Assembly: GCA_965366625.1 (NCBI GenBank)
Contig: CBDUGP010000045.1
Coordinates: 1 to 64,000, forward strand
Reading direction: 5' to 3'
Length of the DNA: 64,000 nucleotides
From: JAUIJL01 sp965366625
Lineage (GTDB): Bacteria > Acidobacteriota > Thermoanaerobaculia > Multivoradales > J023
Shown here: positions 43,521 through 51,851 of the stretch, piece after piece
Numbering within the stretch: the first letter of the stretch is position 1
Layout of the letters: each line of letters begins with the position of its first letter
Notes under the pieces: model-generated
Databases searched by the model: none
What the model saw: the letters and a program-made list of their open reading frames with translations, nothing else
What the model was told of the DNA's origin: nothing
Program-made: the position numbers and the translations under genes

Positions 43521-44462
43521 ATGGGCTCATTTCTGGACCAACCGCTCACCGAGGTCCCCTTTCTGGTGGTCGACCTTGAAACCACGGGGGTCATCCCCGG
43601 TAAAGATCGAGTGATCGAAGTCGCGGCGGTGGCCGTCGTTCCCGGCTCCGATCCCAGGGTCGTGCTGGACACCTTGGTGAACCCCGGAGTCCAGGTCCAA
43701 TGGACCGAACTCCACGGCCTCACCGACCTCGACGTCCAGGGAGCCCCCCATCTTCCCGAAGTCGGCAAAGCCCTGCGTCCGATGTTGGCGAATCGGGTAT
43801 TGGTTTGCCACAACCTACCCTTCGACCAAGGATTCCTGCAACGCGAGCAAGTGATCCACGATCGATTTGCCGGGCTCTGCACCCTTGAGCTGTTCCGCAC
43901 GCTGTTCGGAGACAAACGCAGCCTGGACCGCGCCTGCGCCTACGCCGGAGTTCCCCACAAGCACGCCCACAGCGCCGTCGGCGACGCCCTGGCCACCGCC
44001 CACCTACTGCGCAAGCTGCTCGCCTTCTGTCGCAAGAAAAAGATCTCGACTCTGCGTCGGCTGATGGAAGAGCATGAAGTCTTTCAACCCATGTTGAACC
44101 ATCGACTGCTGCCCGCCCCACCCTCCATGGTCACCCCCGAGCAAATCGTCACCAAACCCAGGGCCCCAGAGAAGAAAAACCCCGCCCGCTCACCGGCCCG
44201 CCAATATCTCGACGCGGTGATCCAGGTGCTCTCCGACCTACGGGTCGATCCCGAAGAGCTCACCTACCTGCACAACCTGCGAGCCGACCTCGGCCTGCCG
44301 CCGAACAAACAACGGGCCGTGCACGCCAGAGTCTTCAACGCCATCTTGAGCCGCTACTGTGAAGACCAAGATCTGGATCTTCGGGAAGCCCACCACCTGG
44401 CGACGGTCCATCGATGTTTGGCGGAGCTGGGCTGGGCACCTGGTGGAGATCCGGGTTATTGA
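43521..44462 (+). CDS. DnaQ-like DEDDh 3'-5' exonuclease
   Basis: This 313-aa protein has a complete DEDDh exonuclease fold: Exo I FLVVDLETTG with Asp18 and Glu20, Exo II VCHNLPFDQGFL with Asp102, and Exo III HSAVGDALAT with His150 and Asp155. These are the four metal-binding acids and the general-base His. The C-terminal 130 residues (QYLDAVIQVLSDLRVDPEELTYLHNLRADLGL, then QRAVHARVFNAIL) form a helical extension that I do not recognise. Substrate is likely single-stranded DNA or RNA ends, in proofreading, repair or RNA trimming. It is not part of an obvious operon. The ATG at 43521 was chosen over 43398 because the catalytic domain starts there. Confidence 0.88.
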   Translation: MGSFLDQPLTEVPFLVVDLETTGVIPGKDRVIEVAAVAVVPGSDPRVVLDTLVNPGVQVQWTELHGLTDLDVQGAPHLPEVGKALRPMLANRVLVCHNLPFDQGFLQREQVIHDRFAGLCTLELFRTLFGDKRSLDRACAYAGVPHKHAHSAVGDALATAHLLRKLLAFCRKKKISTLRRLMEEHEVFQPMLNHRLLPAPPSMVTPEQIVTKPRAPEKKNPARSPARQYLDAVIQVLSDLRVDPEELTYLHNLRADLGLPPNKQRAVHARVFNAILSRYCEDQDLDLREAHHLATVHRCLAELGWAPGGDPGY

Positions 44463-44484
44463 GGGGATACGGCGGATTGCGCCA

Positions 44485-44506
44485 CTGGGAGCGCCGGCGC
44501 TCCCAG
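44485..44506 (+). terminator. Perfect 22-bp palindrome after the exonuclease gene
   Basis: CTGGGAGCGCC (44485-44495) is followed directly by its complement GGCGCTCCCAG (44496-44506), 22 bases after the stop. A T-rich stretch (TTTGATTTTTTTT) comes about 20 bases later. It is probably a terminator hairpin and could also be a dyad binding site. Confidence 0.5.
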
Positions 44507-44629
44507 CCTGCATCTAGAAATCTCTTTGATTTTTTTTGGGACAAAGATCCCCATGCCTGCACCTAGTCCACAACCAGCGTGTTTGACCTGGTTGATGAAC
44601 ATGGTCGGTAAAAACGAAAGGATCAACTG

Positions 44630-45496
44630 ATGTCCGAAGCTGTTGATGTTAAAGATTGGCTCGAAAAAAATCTGTTCAAAACTACCTATCGGGGAGGACT
44701 GGGGCGTTGTGGCGGAGGTTGGAAAGAGGAAATTCGCAAGCTCGACATTTCCAAACTGGCCTTCCAAGGTAACTTTAAGTACACAGACATAAGAAGTCAC
44801 CCCAAGGGGGAATTGATAACTCTGGCGCTCGAGTCCGCAGAAAACAGGACCAGCATGCCTCAGTCGACGAGCTTTACCTACAATAAAGGGTGGACGACGT
44901 CAGTGACGACTCAAACGACTCAAGCCCTCAAGCTCGAAGCTGGGATGACGATTTCCATTCCGCTTCCGGGTGAGTGGAACGTGGGCGGCAACTTCAAGAT
45001 GGAAGTGTCGATTTCCGAAACGGAAACGCATACGAAGTCGGTTCAAGAATTGTGGTCGACTACGGTCAAGGTGGATGTTCCTGCCCAGCGAAAGGTCACG
45101 TGCTCGTTCCTGCTGCGCCAAGCAGAGATTGTGGCTCGATATAAATTCACCGGCCGTTTGGCAGGTGACATCTCTTTTGAGTCGTGGTGTGTGGATCCGA
45201 AAACCGGCGACGGAATCTCTCAGAAAAATTCAGGGTCCATCCATCATTGGGCTCAAGGAATGCCCTTGCCAAAGGGGATGCGGTTGGACAATCAAGTTCT
45301 GTGGTTCGATGCGGAAGGCATTTTGACCGGCGACCAGGGCATCAGTCTAAATACCAAATGGTGTGAGTGTCCAGTGGGCACTCCTGACAACCAATGCTGC
45401 TCTGAAGGCAAGTCGATTGAAGAAGGTGATGCCGCCTACGGTATTTCAAGACTTGGCGAAGAGCAGTATGGCCAGATGATCTTGCAAGATTCCTAA
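44630..45496 (+). CDS. Aerolysin/ETX-MTX2-like beta-pore-forming protein candidate
   Basis: This 288-aa protein has no signal peptide. Residues about 65-190 have the alternating Ser/Thr-rich strands typical of the aerolysin fold: NRTSMPQSTSFTYNKGWTTS, then VTTQTTQALKLEAGMTIS, an ISIPLPGEWNVGG turn, KMEVSISETETHTKSVQELW and TVKVDVPAQRKVTCSFLLRQ. The middle segment corresponds to the amphipathic hairpin that builds the barrel in this family. The C-terminal 90 residues have six Cys (ESWCVD, WCECP, QCC) and may be a binding domain or a regulatory tail. An AAAGGA ribosome site precedes the ATG. Without a signal it would need lysis or another route to leave the cell. The assignment rests on strand pattern, not on an alignment. 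Confidence 0.6.
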   Translation: MSEAVDVKDWLEKNLFKTTYRGGLGRCGGGWKEEIRKLDISKLAFQGNFKYTDIRSHPKGELITLALESAENRTSMPQSTSFTYNKGWTTSVTTQTTQALKLEAGMTISIPLPGEWNVGGNFKMEVSISETETHTKSVQELWSTTVKVDVPAQRKVTCSFLLRQAEIVARYKFTGRLAGDISFESWCVDPKTGDGISQKNSGSIHHWAQGMPLPKGMRLDNQVLWFDAEGILTGDQGISLNTKWCECPVGTPDNQCCSEGKSIEEGDAAYGISRLGEEQYGQMILQDS

Positions 45497-45522
45497 GGGG
45501 CCATCCGGAGTCATCTCGGGCT

Positions 45523-45558
45523 GAGCGGATAGCGGGCCGGTTGACCCGCTATCCGCTC
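45523..45558. terminator. Bidirectional terminator between convergent genes
   Basis: GAGCGGATAGCGGG (45523-45536) pairs perfectly with CCCGCTATCCGCTC (45545-45558) around an 8-base loop. The 14-bp stem lies in the 97-bp gap between the pore-former candidate and the convergent LamG/VWD gene, so it probably stops both transcripts. Confidence 0.8.
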
Positions 45559-45593
45559 TACTTGTGTTACTCGTCTTCTTCAGACAACTCCGA

Positions 45594-48500
45594 TCAGTCC
45601 TGACAAACGAACTGCTGCGTCCAATGGCAGGGCAGGTCGTTCCACGACGCGTCGACTCTGACGTGCTGGGCACAGTCTTCGGCGCCGCCGCTCGGTTGGC
45701 CGATGCCCCAATTCGACCAGCCCACCGTAGTGCCGTCGGTCCACAGCCAATTGCCTTCAACGCCGCGGTCGGTGAGGCCGATCCACGGATCGGCGCCGTA
45801 TCCCCAGACCCAGCTGTTGAGCCAATTGTTTTCGGGTTGGCTGTCGATTTTGGCTAGGTCCATGCCTTGGGCCAGGCAGGCGGCGCGGGCGTCGTCCCAG
45901 CTGACTTGGGTCAGGCAGAGGGCGTAGTTGGCGCCGCCGAAGGTGGAGTTGTAGCAGTCGCAGACTTGCTCTTCGTCGATCTCGCCGTCCTGATCGTTGT
46001 CCACGCCGTCGCAGACTTCCAGGGCGGGCGATCCACCGCCGGTGCCGACCTCGCCGGCTTCCAAGCCCATGTCGACGTCGCCGGAGATGACGATGTCGAG
46101 GATGCAGGCTTGGAGCAGGATCGGGTCGATGATACCGGCTGCGGTGCATTGGGCTTGGGCCCAGGCCACCACTTGGGGATCGTAGTCGTTGAGGTCGACC
46201 GGCGCGTCGGGATCCATCACCCCGGGGGCCGGGGCAAAGGATTCGGGGCTCTCACCCGGGTTGTAATCGAACAGGCTTTCGGCCGTCTGGCCTTGGGCCG
46301 GAGAACGAATCAGCCAACCGTCGGGATCGTCGTAGGCGAAGCAGCGATAGGTATCGCAATCGTAGAGCCGGTCGAACGACGGTGGTGACGGCAACGCGGT
46401 GCCGTCCCGCAGGGCAAAGTCGTCGGCGCCGTCACCGTTGCGATTGCCCAACAGACCTTCCAACGAACCCGCAAAACTCGGATCCGCGTGCACGAAGAGG
46501 CTGATGTAGTTGGACTTCCGCTTGACGGTGGCATGGGAACTCTGACCCGGCCAGCTGACGGTGTAGGTGGAGCCGACGCGGCCCACGGTGCCGCCGCCTG
46601 GCAGGGTCACCGTCGCGCCGTCGGCCACGGCTTCGCCTTGGCCGTTGACCGTCACCACACCGCCGCCGATCGGCGGTTGTACGTAAATGCCCACCCGATC
46701 GCCGCCGACCCGCATGGCCACGGCTTTGTTGTAGGCGACGCGCCCGCCGCCCTGTTGACGCACCTGGACCTCGAAGTCTCCACTCGGATCGCGGGTCAAT
46801 ACGAATTCACCCTTGCCGTGGAAGTCGTATTTGACCCCGTCGTGGGTGATCAGGTGAGGATCACCCCAGGTGGTGCCGCCTTCGTCGGTGCATTTCAAAC
46901 TGACCTCGAACGGCACCGCTTCGCCGATCGCCGACGCGGCGATATGCAAGTCGTAGTCTTGGTCCACGACGCTGGTGCATTGGTAGCGCACTTCGATCTC
47001 TTGGGACACGCCCGCACCGAGTGTGCCGAGGGGCGGATCCACCGCGAACGGCAGGCCGATAAGCGGGTCGATCTGCCAGTCCACCGCCTGGTCGGTCAGG
47101 TTGGTGAGGGTGGTTTGTTTGATCATCCACACCGGCGGATCGGTGACCGTGCCGCTGAAAGAGAGACGGTCAGGATCGAGTTCCAAGGAGCGACAGCCGG
47201 CAAAGACCCGGTGACGGTATTCCCGCGGGTCGCCGTCCACGCTCAGGTCGAGTTCAACCCAGCGCGGCTCAATGCGGGTGCCGCCCGTGCAATCCACGGT
47301 CACCGTATGGGTTTCGGTTTCGCCGCTCGGCAAGGTAATCGGGCCTGTGGGACTGAGACTGAACCACGAAAGGGCTTCGGTCATTTCCAAGGTATACGTG
47401 CGAGCTTGCAAGGCTTCATTGAAGGCCACCAATTGAAGATCTTGGGTCTCGCCGATCGGCAACACCAGCTCCGGGTCTACCGGCGAGATCTTGATCTCCG
47501 CAGCCCGCTCGACGGTCACCGGAATCGTGTCCGATATCCAAGCTCCCATGAAGGGCATACGTTTCACCGCCCGATATTCCCATTGCCCTTCGTCGGCCTC
47601 TTCGGGCGTCCAATAAACGACCGGTGCCGGCCATTTGAGCTCGAAAAACTCGTCGATGCCCGGACGTCGTCCCCAGATTTCGAGATCGGGGGTGCCGTAG
47701 AGGATGCCTTCCCAACTGTCGCTTCGACCATCGACCAAAAGACCGGTGTTGGGTGGGTAGTACAAGCCGCCGTTGATGTAGACGGGGTTCTCCGTCACCG
47801 TGAAGCCGGGGGCTTGCACGTTGTGCTGGGCCAGGGCCAAGTTGAACGGGTCCACCTCGATCGATATGGTCGAGACCCCGAGGAAGTTGAGTAGCTTCTT
47901 GGTCAGGTCGCCCAGCTCGGCTTCCTTGAAGATGTAGAAGTCCCAGCTCAAATAGGTGCTGGAGGTGGGATTTTCATAGCGCTCGTCGTCGACTCCGTAG
48001 AACGAGGTAAACGGAACCTCAGCGGCGGTGCCCAAGCTCCACTTGGACACTCCGAGGAAAGCGTGGGCGATTTCTTTATTGTCAATTCCCCCGGTGGGGT
48101 CCAACGGTAGCAGGCCGCAATAGAGGCCCAATCGAGCACCGACCTCGATAAAGAGCGAAGCGTCCCAGCTGATGTCGTAGTCCGATGGCTCGCCGATCAT
48201 GATCGCCGGTTGGGCGTCGAAAGTCGGTTCTGCCACATCACCGGGGAATTGCAGCCCGTCCTGCTCGTCGAATGTCATGCCTCCAAAGAAATCGGTCGAC
48301 AGCTCGAAGGTCGGGCTGTCGAGCTCGATGTCTTCTTGACCCACATCCCAAGCCAACTCCACACCGATCTTGGCATAGCCGTAAAGGTGAAGCGAAGCCA
48401 CACCCCACAAGGGCACATATCCCAAGGGGATCCTCGGCTTCAGCTCCAGGGAGCACTCCAGGGTAGAACTCCAGCGGGTGCCGGGACCGTAGAGGCCGAG

Positions 48501-50789
48501 ATCCAGCTCGATCAACGCTCGGATCGCTGTCACGGCGAAATTTTCGGTTTTCAGCTTGAGCTGAGCCTTGGGAGTCACACCGAGATTGATCGAATAATCA
48601 CAGGGATTTTCAAAAGCGGCGTTTTTCTGATTTTCGAAGGGCGAGAAGCCCCCTCCTGCGGTCTCGAAGACATCCACAAGCGCTTGTAATGCATCGGCGT
48701 CGAGGTCGATGTCGAGATCGCTGTAGACGTCGTTCAACGCGGGCAAGGTGCCGCTGACGGTCACCGTCGAGGTGTCGATCTGCACGTCCTCGACCCACAG
48801 GCTGATGGTGTTGCCGAAGACCACCAAATCGCCGGAGCTGAGGGCTTCGGTGTCGGCGGTTCGAGTCAGGATCAACGTCAGGCGGACCTCTTCCCCGGCG
48901 GGATCGGGTGTGATTGCTTCCACCAGGGTTTCGTCCAGCTCCAGAATAACTGGGTTGACCGCGGCGCCGGCGGTCACCGACGCCACCCCCGGCAGATGGG
49001 CTTCCGCACCCTCGGCGGTCACGGTGATCAAGGCGAATCCTTGATCCATATGCACGGTCACCAAGCCGTTCTGATCCACTGAAACCCGCTCCGGATTGGT
49101 CGACGCCCACACCAGCGACGCCTCGGCGACCACCTGATGGGATCCCGGCGGCACGATCCATTCCGCGGTGAGCTGGATTTGGCCTCCCGCCTCACCGAAG
49201 AAGGCTTGCTCGGGTCCGATTTGCAATCGCGGCAGACCGGGATCGCCTGCGGAAACCGGCGGTCCGGCGTAATAGTTTTGGATCACCTCGGCTTCGTCCA
49301 AGGCTTTTTCGTAAATGGCCACCAAATGTAGGTCGCCCAGCCACGGGTTTCCTCCGCCGTTCTCGTTGCCCAGGGTCAGGGGATACGTGGCATTCCACTT
49401 CTCGAAGTCGCCGCTGCGGTAGCTCTCCGCTTCGAGCCGACGATCGACCCACACCCGGGTCTGACCGGAACTATCGAACGTAAAGACCACATGGCTGAGT
49501 TCGTGGCTCGGCTCGCCACCGCCCGTGCCGGTTTCCGGTGCGCCTGCGGCGGACGTGCTCGTGGTCCGCAACCAAGCGGCGTAGCGGGAGGGCAGCAGCT
49601 CCGACGCCTTTCCCTTTCCACCGCCTTCACCTTCGACGCCTCCGGCGGCGTCCTGGGCCAAGGTCACGTTGCGAGCACCGCTGCCGGCGGCGTGGGAGAC
49701 AATCGCTGCCGGACCGTCCTGGAAGGGGCTCGACGGCCGGATCCAAGCTTCCACGGTCACCTCGCCGCTGGCCTTGATCTTTTCCGTCAGGGAGGCTGCG
49801 GCCTGCCCGGAAGCCACCGATGTGGGCGACGTCAACGACAAACCACCGCCCTCGATCCAAGCGGTATTGGACATGTGCTGAATGCTGAGGTCAAGGGGGT
49901 CGGCGACACCGGAGACATCTCGCACCTGATTCCCGGATCCTTCGAGGAAGGTATAAAGGGCCGCCACCCCCTCCTCGACCCGCGGCGGGCTGGTGCCCGG
50001 GCCGGCTTGGTAGTTCTGCTCGATCTCCTGGGAGCTCAAGGCCCGGCCGTAAAAGGCCACCAAATGCATTTCACCCAGCCACGGGCGGTTCTTGGACGTT
50101 TCATTGCCGAGGGCCAGGCGGGTAAAGGCGTCCCAATTCGACACCTTGCCACCGATTTCTCGCTCGGCCACGAACTCACCGTTGAGGTACATGGAACCGA
50201 TGCCCTTCGAGGTGCGGGTATAGATCACGTGGGTCAATCGGGACCCCACGGTGCCGGCCGGGGTCAACACACTGGGAAGACCGTTGAGATTGGTGGCAGT
50301 GCTCCGAAAGCGGCCCTCAAAGCTCATTCCAGGCGACGATTCCTCAGCGACTAAGCCGTAAGCTTGGATTAAGGACACATTGCGACTAGAAGCGGACTTC
50401 GATAATCCGACGATCGCCTGATGGCGGATGCCCGTCAGCGATGTGGGTTTGATCCAAGCCTCGACCGTGATCTCCCCCTTCTCCGCCGCCCCTTCGATGA
50501 TCTTGTAGGCAGGGGCGGCCGAGAGTGCGACGGTCGCTTGCTCAAATTTGAGGCCTCCGCCCGGCAACCATTGAACCGCTTTGTCGTCGGCGATTTCGAG
50601 ATGCAACAGCGGGCCGACCTCGGCCCGATCGTAAATGGTGGTGCCCTCGCCTTCTTGGAAGGTGTAGAGGGCTAGAAGCCCATCGGAGGTGCGGTCGGGA
50701 GGGAAGCTCTGGGCACCGGCTGCGGGCAATAAGGCCACAGCCGCAAGCAAGTAGAGCAGGAGAGCCGGCCTGGATCGGGAAGCAAACAT
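45594..50789 (-). CDS. Exported LamG / VWD / C-type lectin mosaic protein (1731 aa)
   Basis: The protein opens with a signal peptide (LLYLLAAVALLPAAGAQS). Residues about 35-270 and 275-510 are two LamG/concanavalin-like domains (LLALYTFQEGEGTTIYD, ITVEAWIKPTS, LGNETSKNRPWLGEMHLVAFY, repeated in the second). A BIG2-like Ig domain follows (LVWASTNPERVSVDQNGLVTV), then a long beta-rich region without a recognised family. A von Willebrand type D domain lies at about 1305-1450 (TTWGDPHLITHDGVKYDF, GNRNGDGADDF). The last 120 residues form a C-type lectin domain (VSWDDARAACLAQGMDLAKI, then the ASWNDLPC calcium-site motif, QPS in place of QPD). I chose the ATG at 50789 because GAGGA lies 7 bases upstream. 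It is probably a large sugar-binding surface protein. Confidence 0.85.
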   Translation of the reverse strand: MFASRSRPALLLYLLAAVALLPAAGAQSFPPDRTSDGLLALYTFQEGEGTTIYDRAEVGPLLHLEIADDKAVQWLPGGGLKFEQATVALSAAPAYKIIEGAAEKGEITVEAWIKPTSLTGIRHQAIVGLSKSASSRNVSLIQAYGLVAEESSPGMSFEGRFRSTATNLNGLPSVLTPAGTVGSRLTHVIYTRTSKGIGSMYLNGEFVAEREIGGKVSNWDAFTRLALGNETSKNRPWLGEMHLVAFYGRALSSQEIEQNYQAGPGTSPPRVEEGVAALYTFLEGSGNQVRDVSGVADPLDLSIQHMSNTAWIEGGGLSLTSPTSVASGQAAASLTEKIKASGEVTVEAWIRPSSPFQDGPAAIVSHAAGSGARNVTLAQDAAGGVEGEGGGKGKASELLPSRYAAWLRTTSTSAAGAPETGTGGGEPSHELSHVVFTFDSSGQTRVWVDRRLEAESYRSGDFEKWNATYPLTLGNENGGGNPWLGDLHLVAIYEKALDEAEVIQNYYAGPPVSAGDPGLPRLQIGPEQAFFGEAGGQIQLTAEWIVPPGSHQVVAEASLVWASTNPERVSVDQNGLVTVHMDQGFALITVTAEGAEAHLPGVASVTAGAAVNPVILELDETLVEAITPDPAGEEVRLTLILTRTADTEALSSGDLVVFGNTISLWVEDVQIDTSTVTVSGTLPALNDVYSDLDIDLDADALQALVDVFETAGGGFSPFENQKNAAFENPCDYSINLGVTPKAQLKLKTENFAVTAIRALIELDLGLYGPGTRWSSTLECSLELKPRIPLGYVPLWGVASLHLYGYAKIGVELAWDVGQEDIELDSPTFELSTDFFGGMTFDEQDGLQFPGDVAEPTFDAQPAIMIGEPSDYDISWDASLFIEVGARLGLYCGLLPLDPTGGIDNKEIAHAFLGVSKWSLGTAAEVPFTSFYGVDDERYENPTSSTYLSWDFYIFKEAELGDLTKKLLNFLGVSTISIEVDPFNLALAQHNVQAPGFTVTENPVYINGGLYYPPNTGLLVDGRSDSWEGILYGTPDLEIWGRRPGIDEFFELKWPAPVVYWTPEEADEGQWEYRAVKRMPFMGAWISDTIPVTVERAAEIKISPVDPELVLPIGETQDLQLVAFNEALQARTYTLEMTEALSWFSLSPTGPITLPSGETETHTVTVDCTGGTRIEPRWVELDLSVDGDPREYRHRVFAGCRSLELDPDRLSFSGTVTDPPVWMIKQTTLTNLTDQAVDWQIDPLIGLPFAVDPPLGTLGAGVSQEIEVRYQCTSVVDQDYDLHIAASAIGEAVPFEVSLKCTDEGGTTWGDPHLITHDGVKYDFHGKGEFVLTRDPSGDFEVQVRQQGGGRVAYNKAVAMRVGGDRVGIYVQPPIGGGVVTVNGQGEAVADGATVTLPGGGTVGRVGSTYTVSWPGQSSHATVKRKSNYISLFVHADPSFAGSLEGLLGNRNGDGADDFALRDGTALPSPPSFDRLYDCDTYRCFAYDDPDGWLIRSPAQGQTAESLFDYNPGESPESFAPAPGVMDPDAPVDLNDYDPQVVAWAQAQCTAAGIIDPILLQACILDIVISGDVDMGLEAGEVGTGGGSPALEVCDGVDNDQDGEIDEEQVCDCYNSTFGGANYALCLTQVSWDDARAACLAQGMDLAKIDSQPENNWLNSWVWGYGADPWIGLTDRGVEGNWLWTDGTTVGWSNWGIGQPSGGAEDCAQHVRVDASWNDLPCHWTQQFVCQD

Positions 50790-50966
50790 GGCAATTCCTC
50801 GGGTTCTGATCATGGTGGTCACCCGCTCGTCATCGCACGGCCCAGGGGTCGGGCCTTGGTGGACGTGGCGAGGGGCGTTGGAAACCTCTGATCACGAGGG
50901 AGTCACTAGGATGTTCTTTTGCCCCGTCCTTCGAACTCAGTGTGACGCAGGCCCCCTCATTTCATT

Positions 50967-51109
50967 TACCTTGACAACCAAAAATCATCTACCTTGACAA
51001 CTAAAAATCCAGAGTGCTAGGCTCGACCTAGCTTAAAAATAGAGACAGTCTGCAAAGACGAGAGTTTAGTCACTTTGCCCTAGGCCAGCTTCTGCCCTAG
51101 GCCAACTTT
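50967..51109 (+). promoter_or_regulatory. Repeat-rich promoter/operator region of the NRPS cluster
   Basis: A 23-bp unit with the start TACCTTGACAAC is duplicated (50967-50989 and 50990-51011), giving two TTGACA boxes. A dyad GCTAGG-N5-CCTAGC follows at 51016-51032, overlapping where a -10 box would be expected. A 17-bp unit TGCCCTAGGCCAGCTTC is then duplicated at 51076-51109, giving two more CCTAGG cores. This is the only regulatory-looking part of the 502-bp gap ahead of the cluster. Confidence 0.45.
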
Positions 51110-51291
51110 TGCTATCGGCAATGAGTGCAACTTAATGTCGATGTGTCGATGATAGGCGATTACAAGCGCCTAGACCGGCACTGGCTTTGGTTCTGTAGGT
51201 GCGGAACCAAAGCAAACGAAAAGTTAAATAGGATTGAATCTCTTGAACGTTCCCACCTAAATCTATCAACAAACACTTCGCGGAGACTCCC

Positions 51292-51762
51292 ATGCCTTCA
51301 GAGAGCAAAGCTACGCCTTCAGACGACAAAGCCACTCCGGCCAAACCTGCAAGCAAAGACTCGGGAGCTTCGGATTCCATGAGCTTCCAAACAGCCCTCC
51401 GGAACGCCTGGAATCTCTATGTCAAAGACGTTTGGGAAGTCGACAACGCCCAACGCGAAAAAATCCGCGCGATCCAAGACGACTACAACAGAGACTGCCG
51501 CGAAGCTCTAGGGCGAGAAGACGAGGCTCGGTTATTGCAGCAAGCTTACTCCGATTACGTCAGAAACTGGCTCGATCTGGGCTCTGTTGAGAGTTTTACG
51601 GAGCTGAAGGACAACTACGAATCTGCTTTTCACCAATATAGTGCAACCGTGCGAAAGGCCTGGGTCGATCTCGACCCCAAAGCCCTCGATCAGGCCACTC
51701 TCATGGAGGTGTCCAAGCATCTCTCCTACGCCGCGAGCTTCGCGCCGCCGGCGAGCCCTTGA
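51292..51762 (+). CDS. Small helical protein at the head of the NRPS cluster
   Basis: This 156-aa soluble protein has a low-complexity Ser/Lys/Ala/Pro N-terminus (about 30 residues) and a helical remainder (MSFQTALRNAWNLYVKDVWEVDNAQREKIRAIQDDYNRDCREAL is one part, quoted in sections elsewhere only by position 30-70; then LLQQAYSDYVRNWLDLGSVESF). The family is not recognised. The pattern of long amphipathic helices recalls phasins or small adaptor proteins. A GGAG lies 6 bases before the ATG. The NRPS gene starts 89 bp after the stop in the same direction, so it is probably the first gene of the cluster. Its role may be structural or partner-binding and cannot be set from sequence. Confidence 0.6.
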   Translation: MPSESKATPSDDKATPAKPASKDSGASDSMSFQTALRNAWNLYVKDVWEVDNAQREKIRAIQDDYNRDCREALGREDEARLLQQAYSDYVRNWLDLGSVESFTELKDNYESAFHQYSATVRKAWVDLDPKALDQATLMEVSKHLSYAASFAPPASP

Positions 51763-51851
51763 GAGGGTCGCGCGCCGCGACACCACCAGCTATTTCCTAG
51801 ACGATGTGATTGAAGATCTCTCTAGCGACACGGTTCAGCGACACACTCACC

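Noticed and set aside
46488..47894. 468-codon plus-strand frame opposite the VWD protein
   Set aside because: Antisense shadow with His/Arg-rich composition typical of reverse-strand reading.
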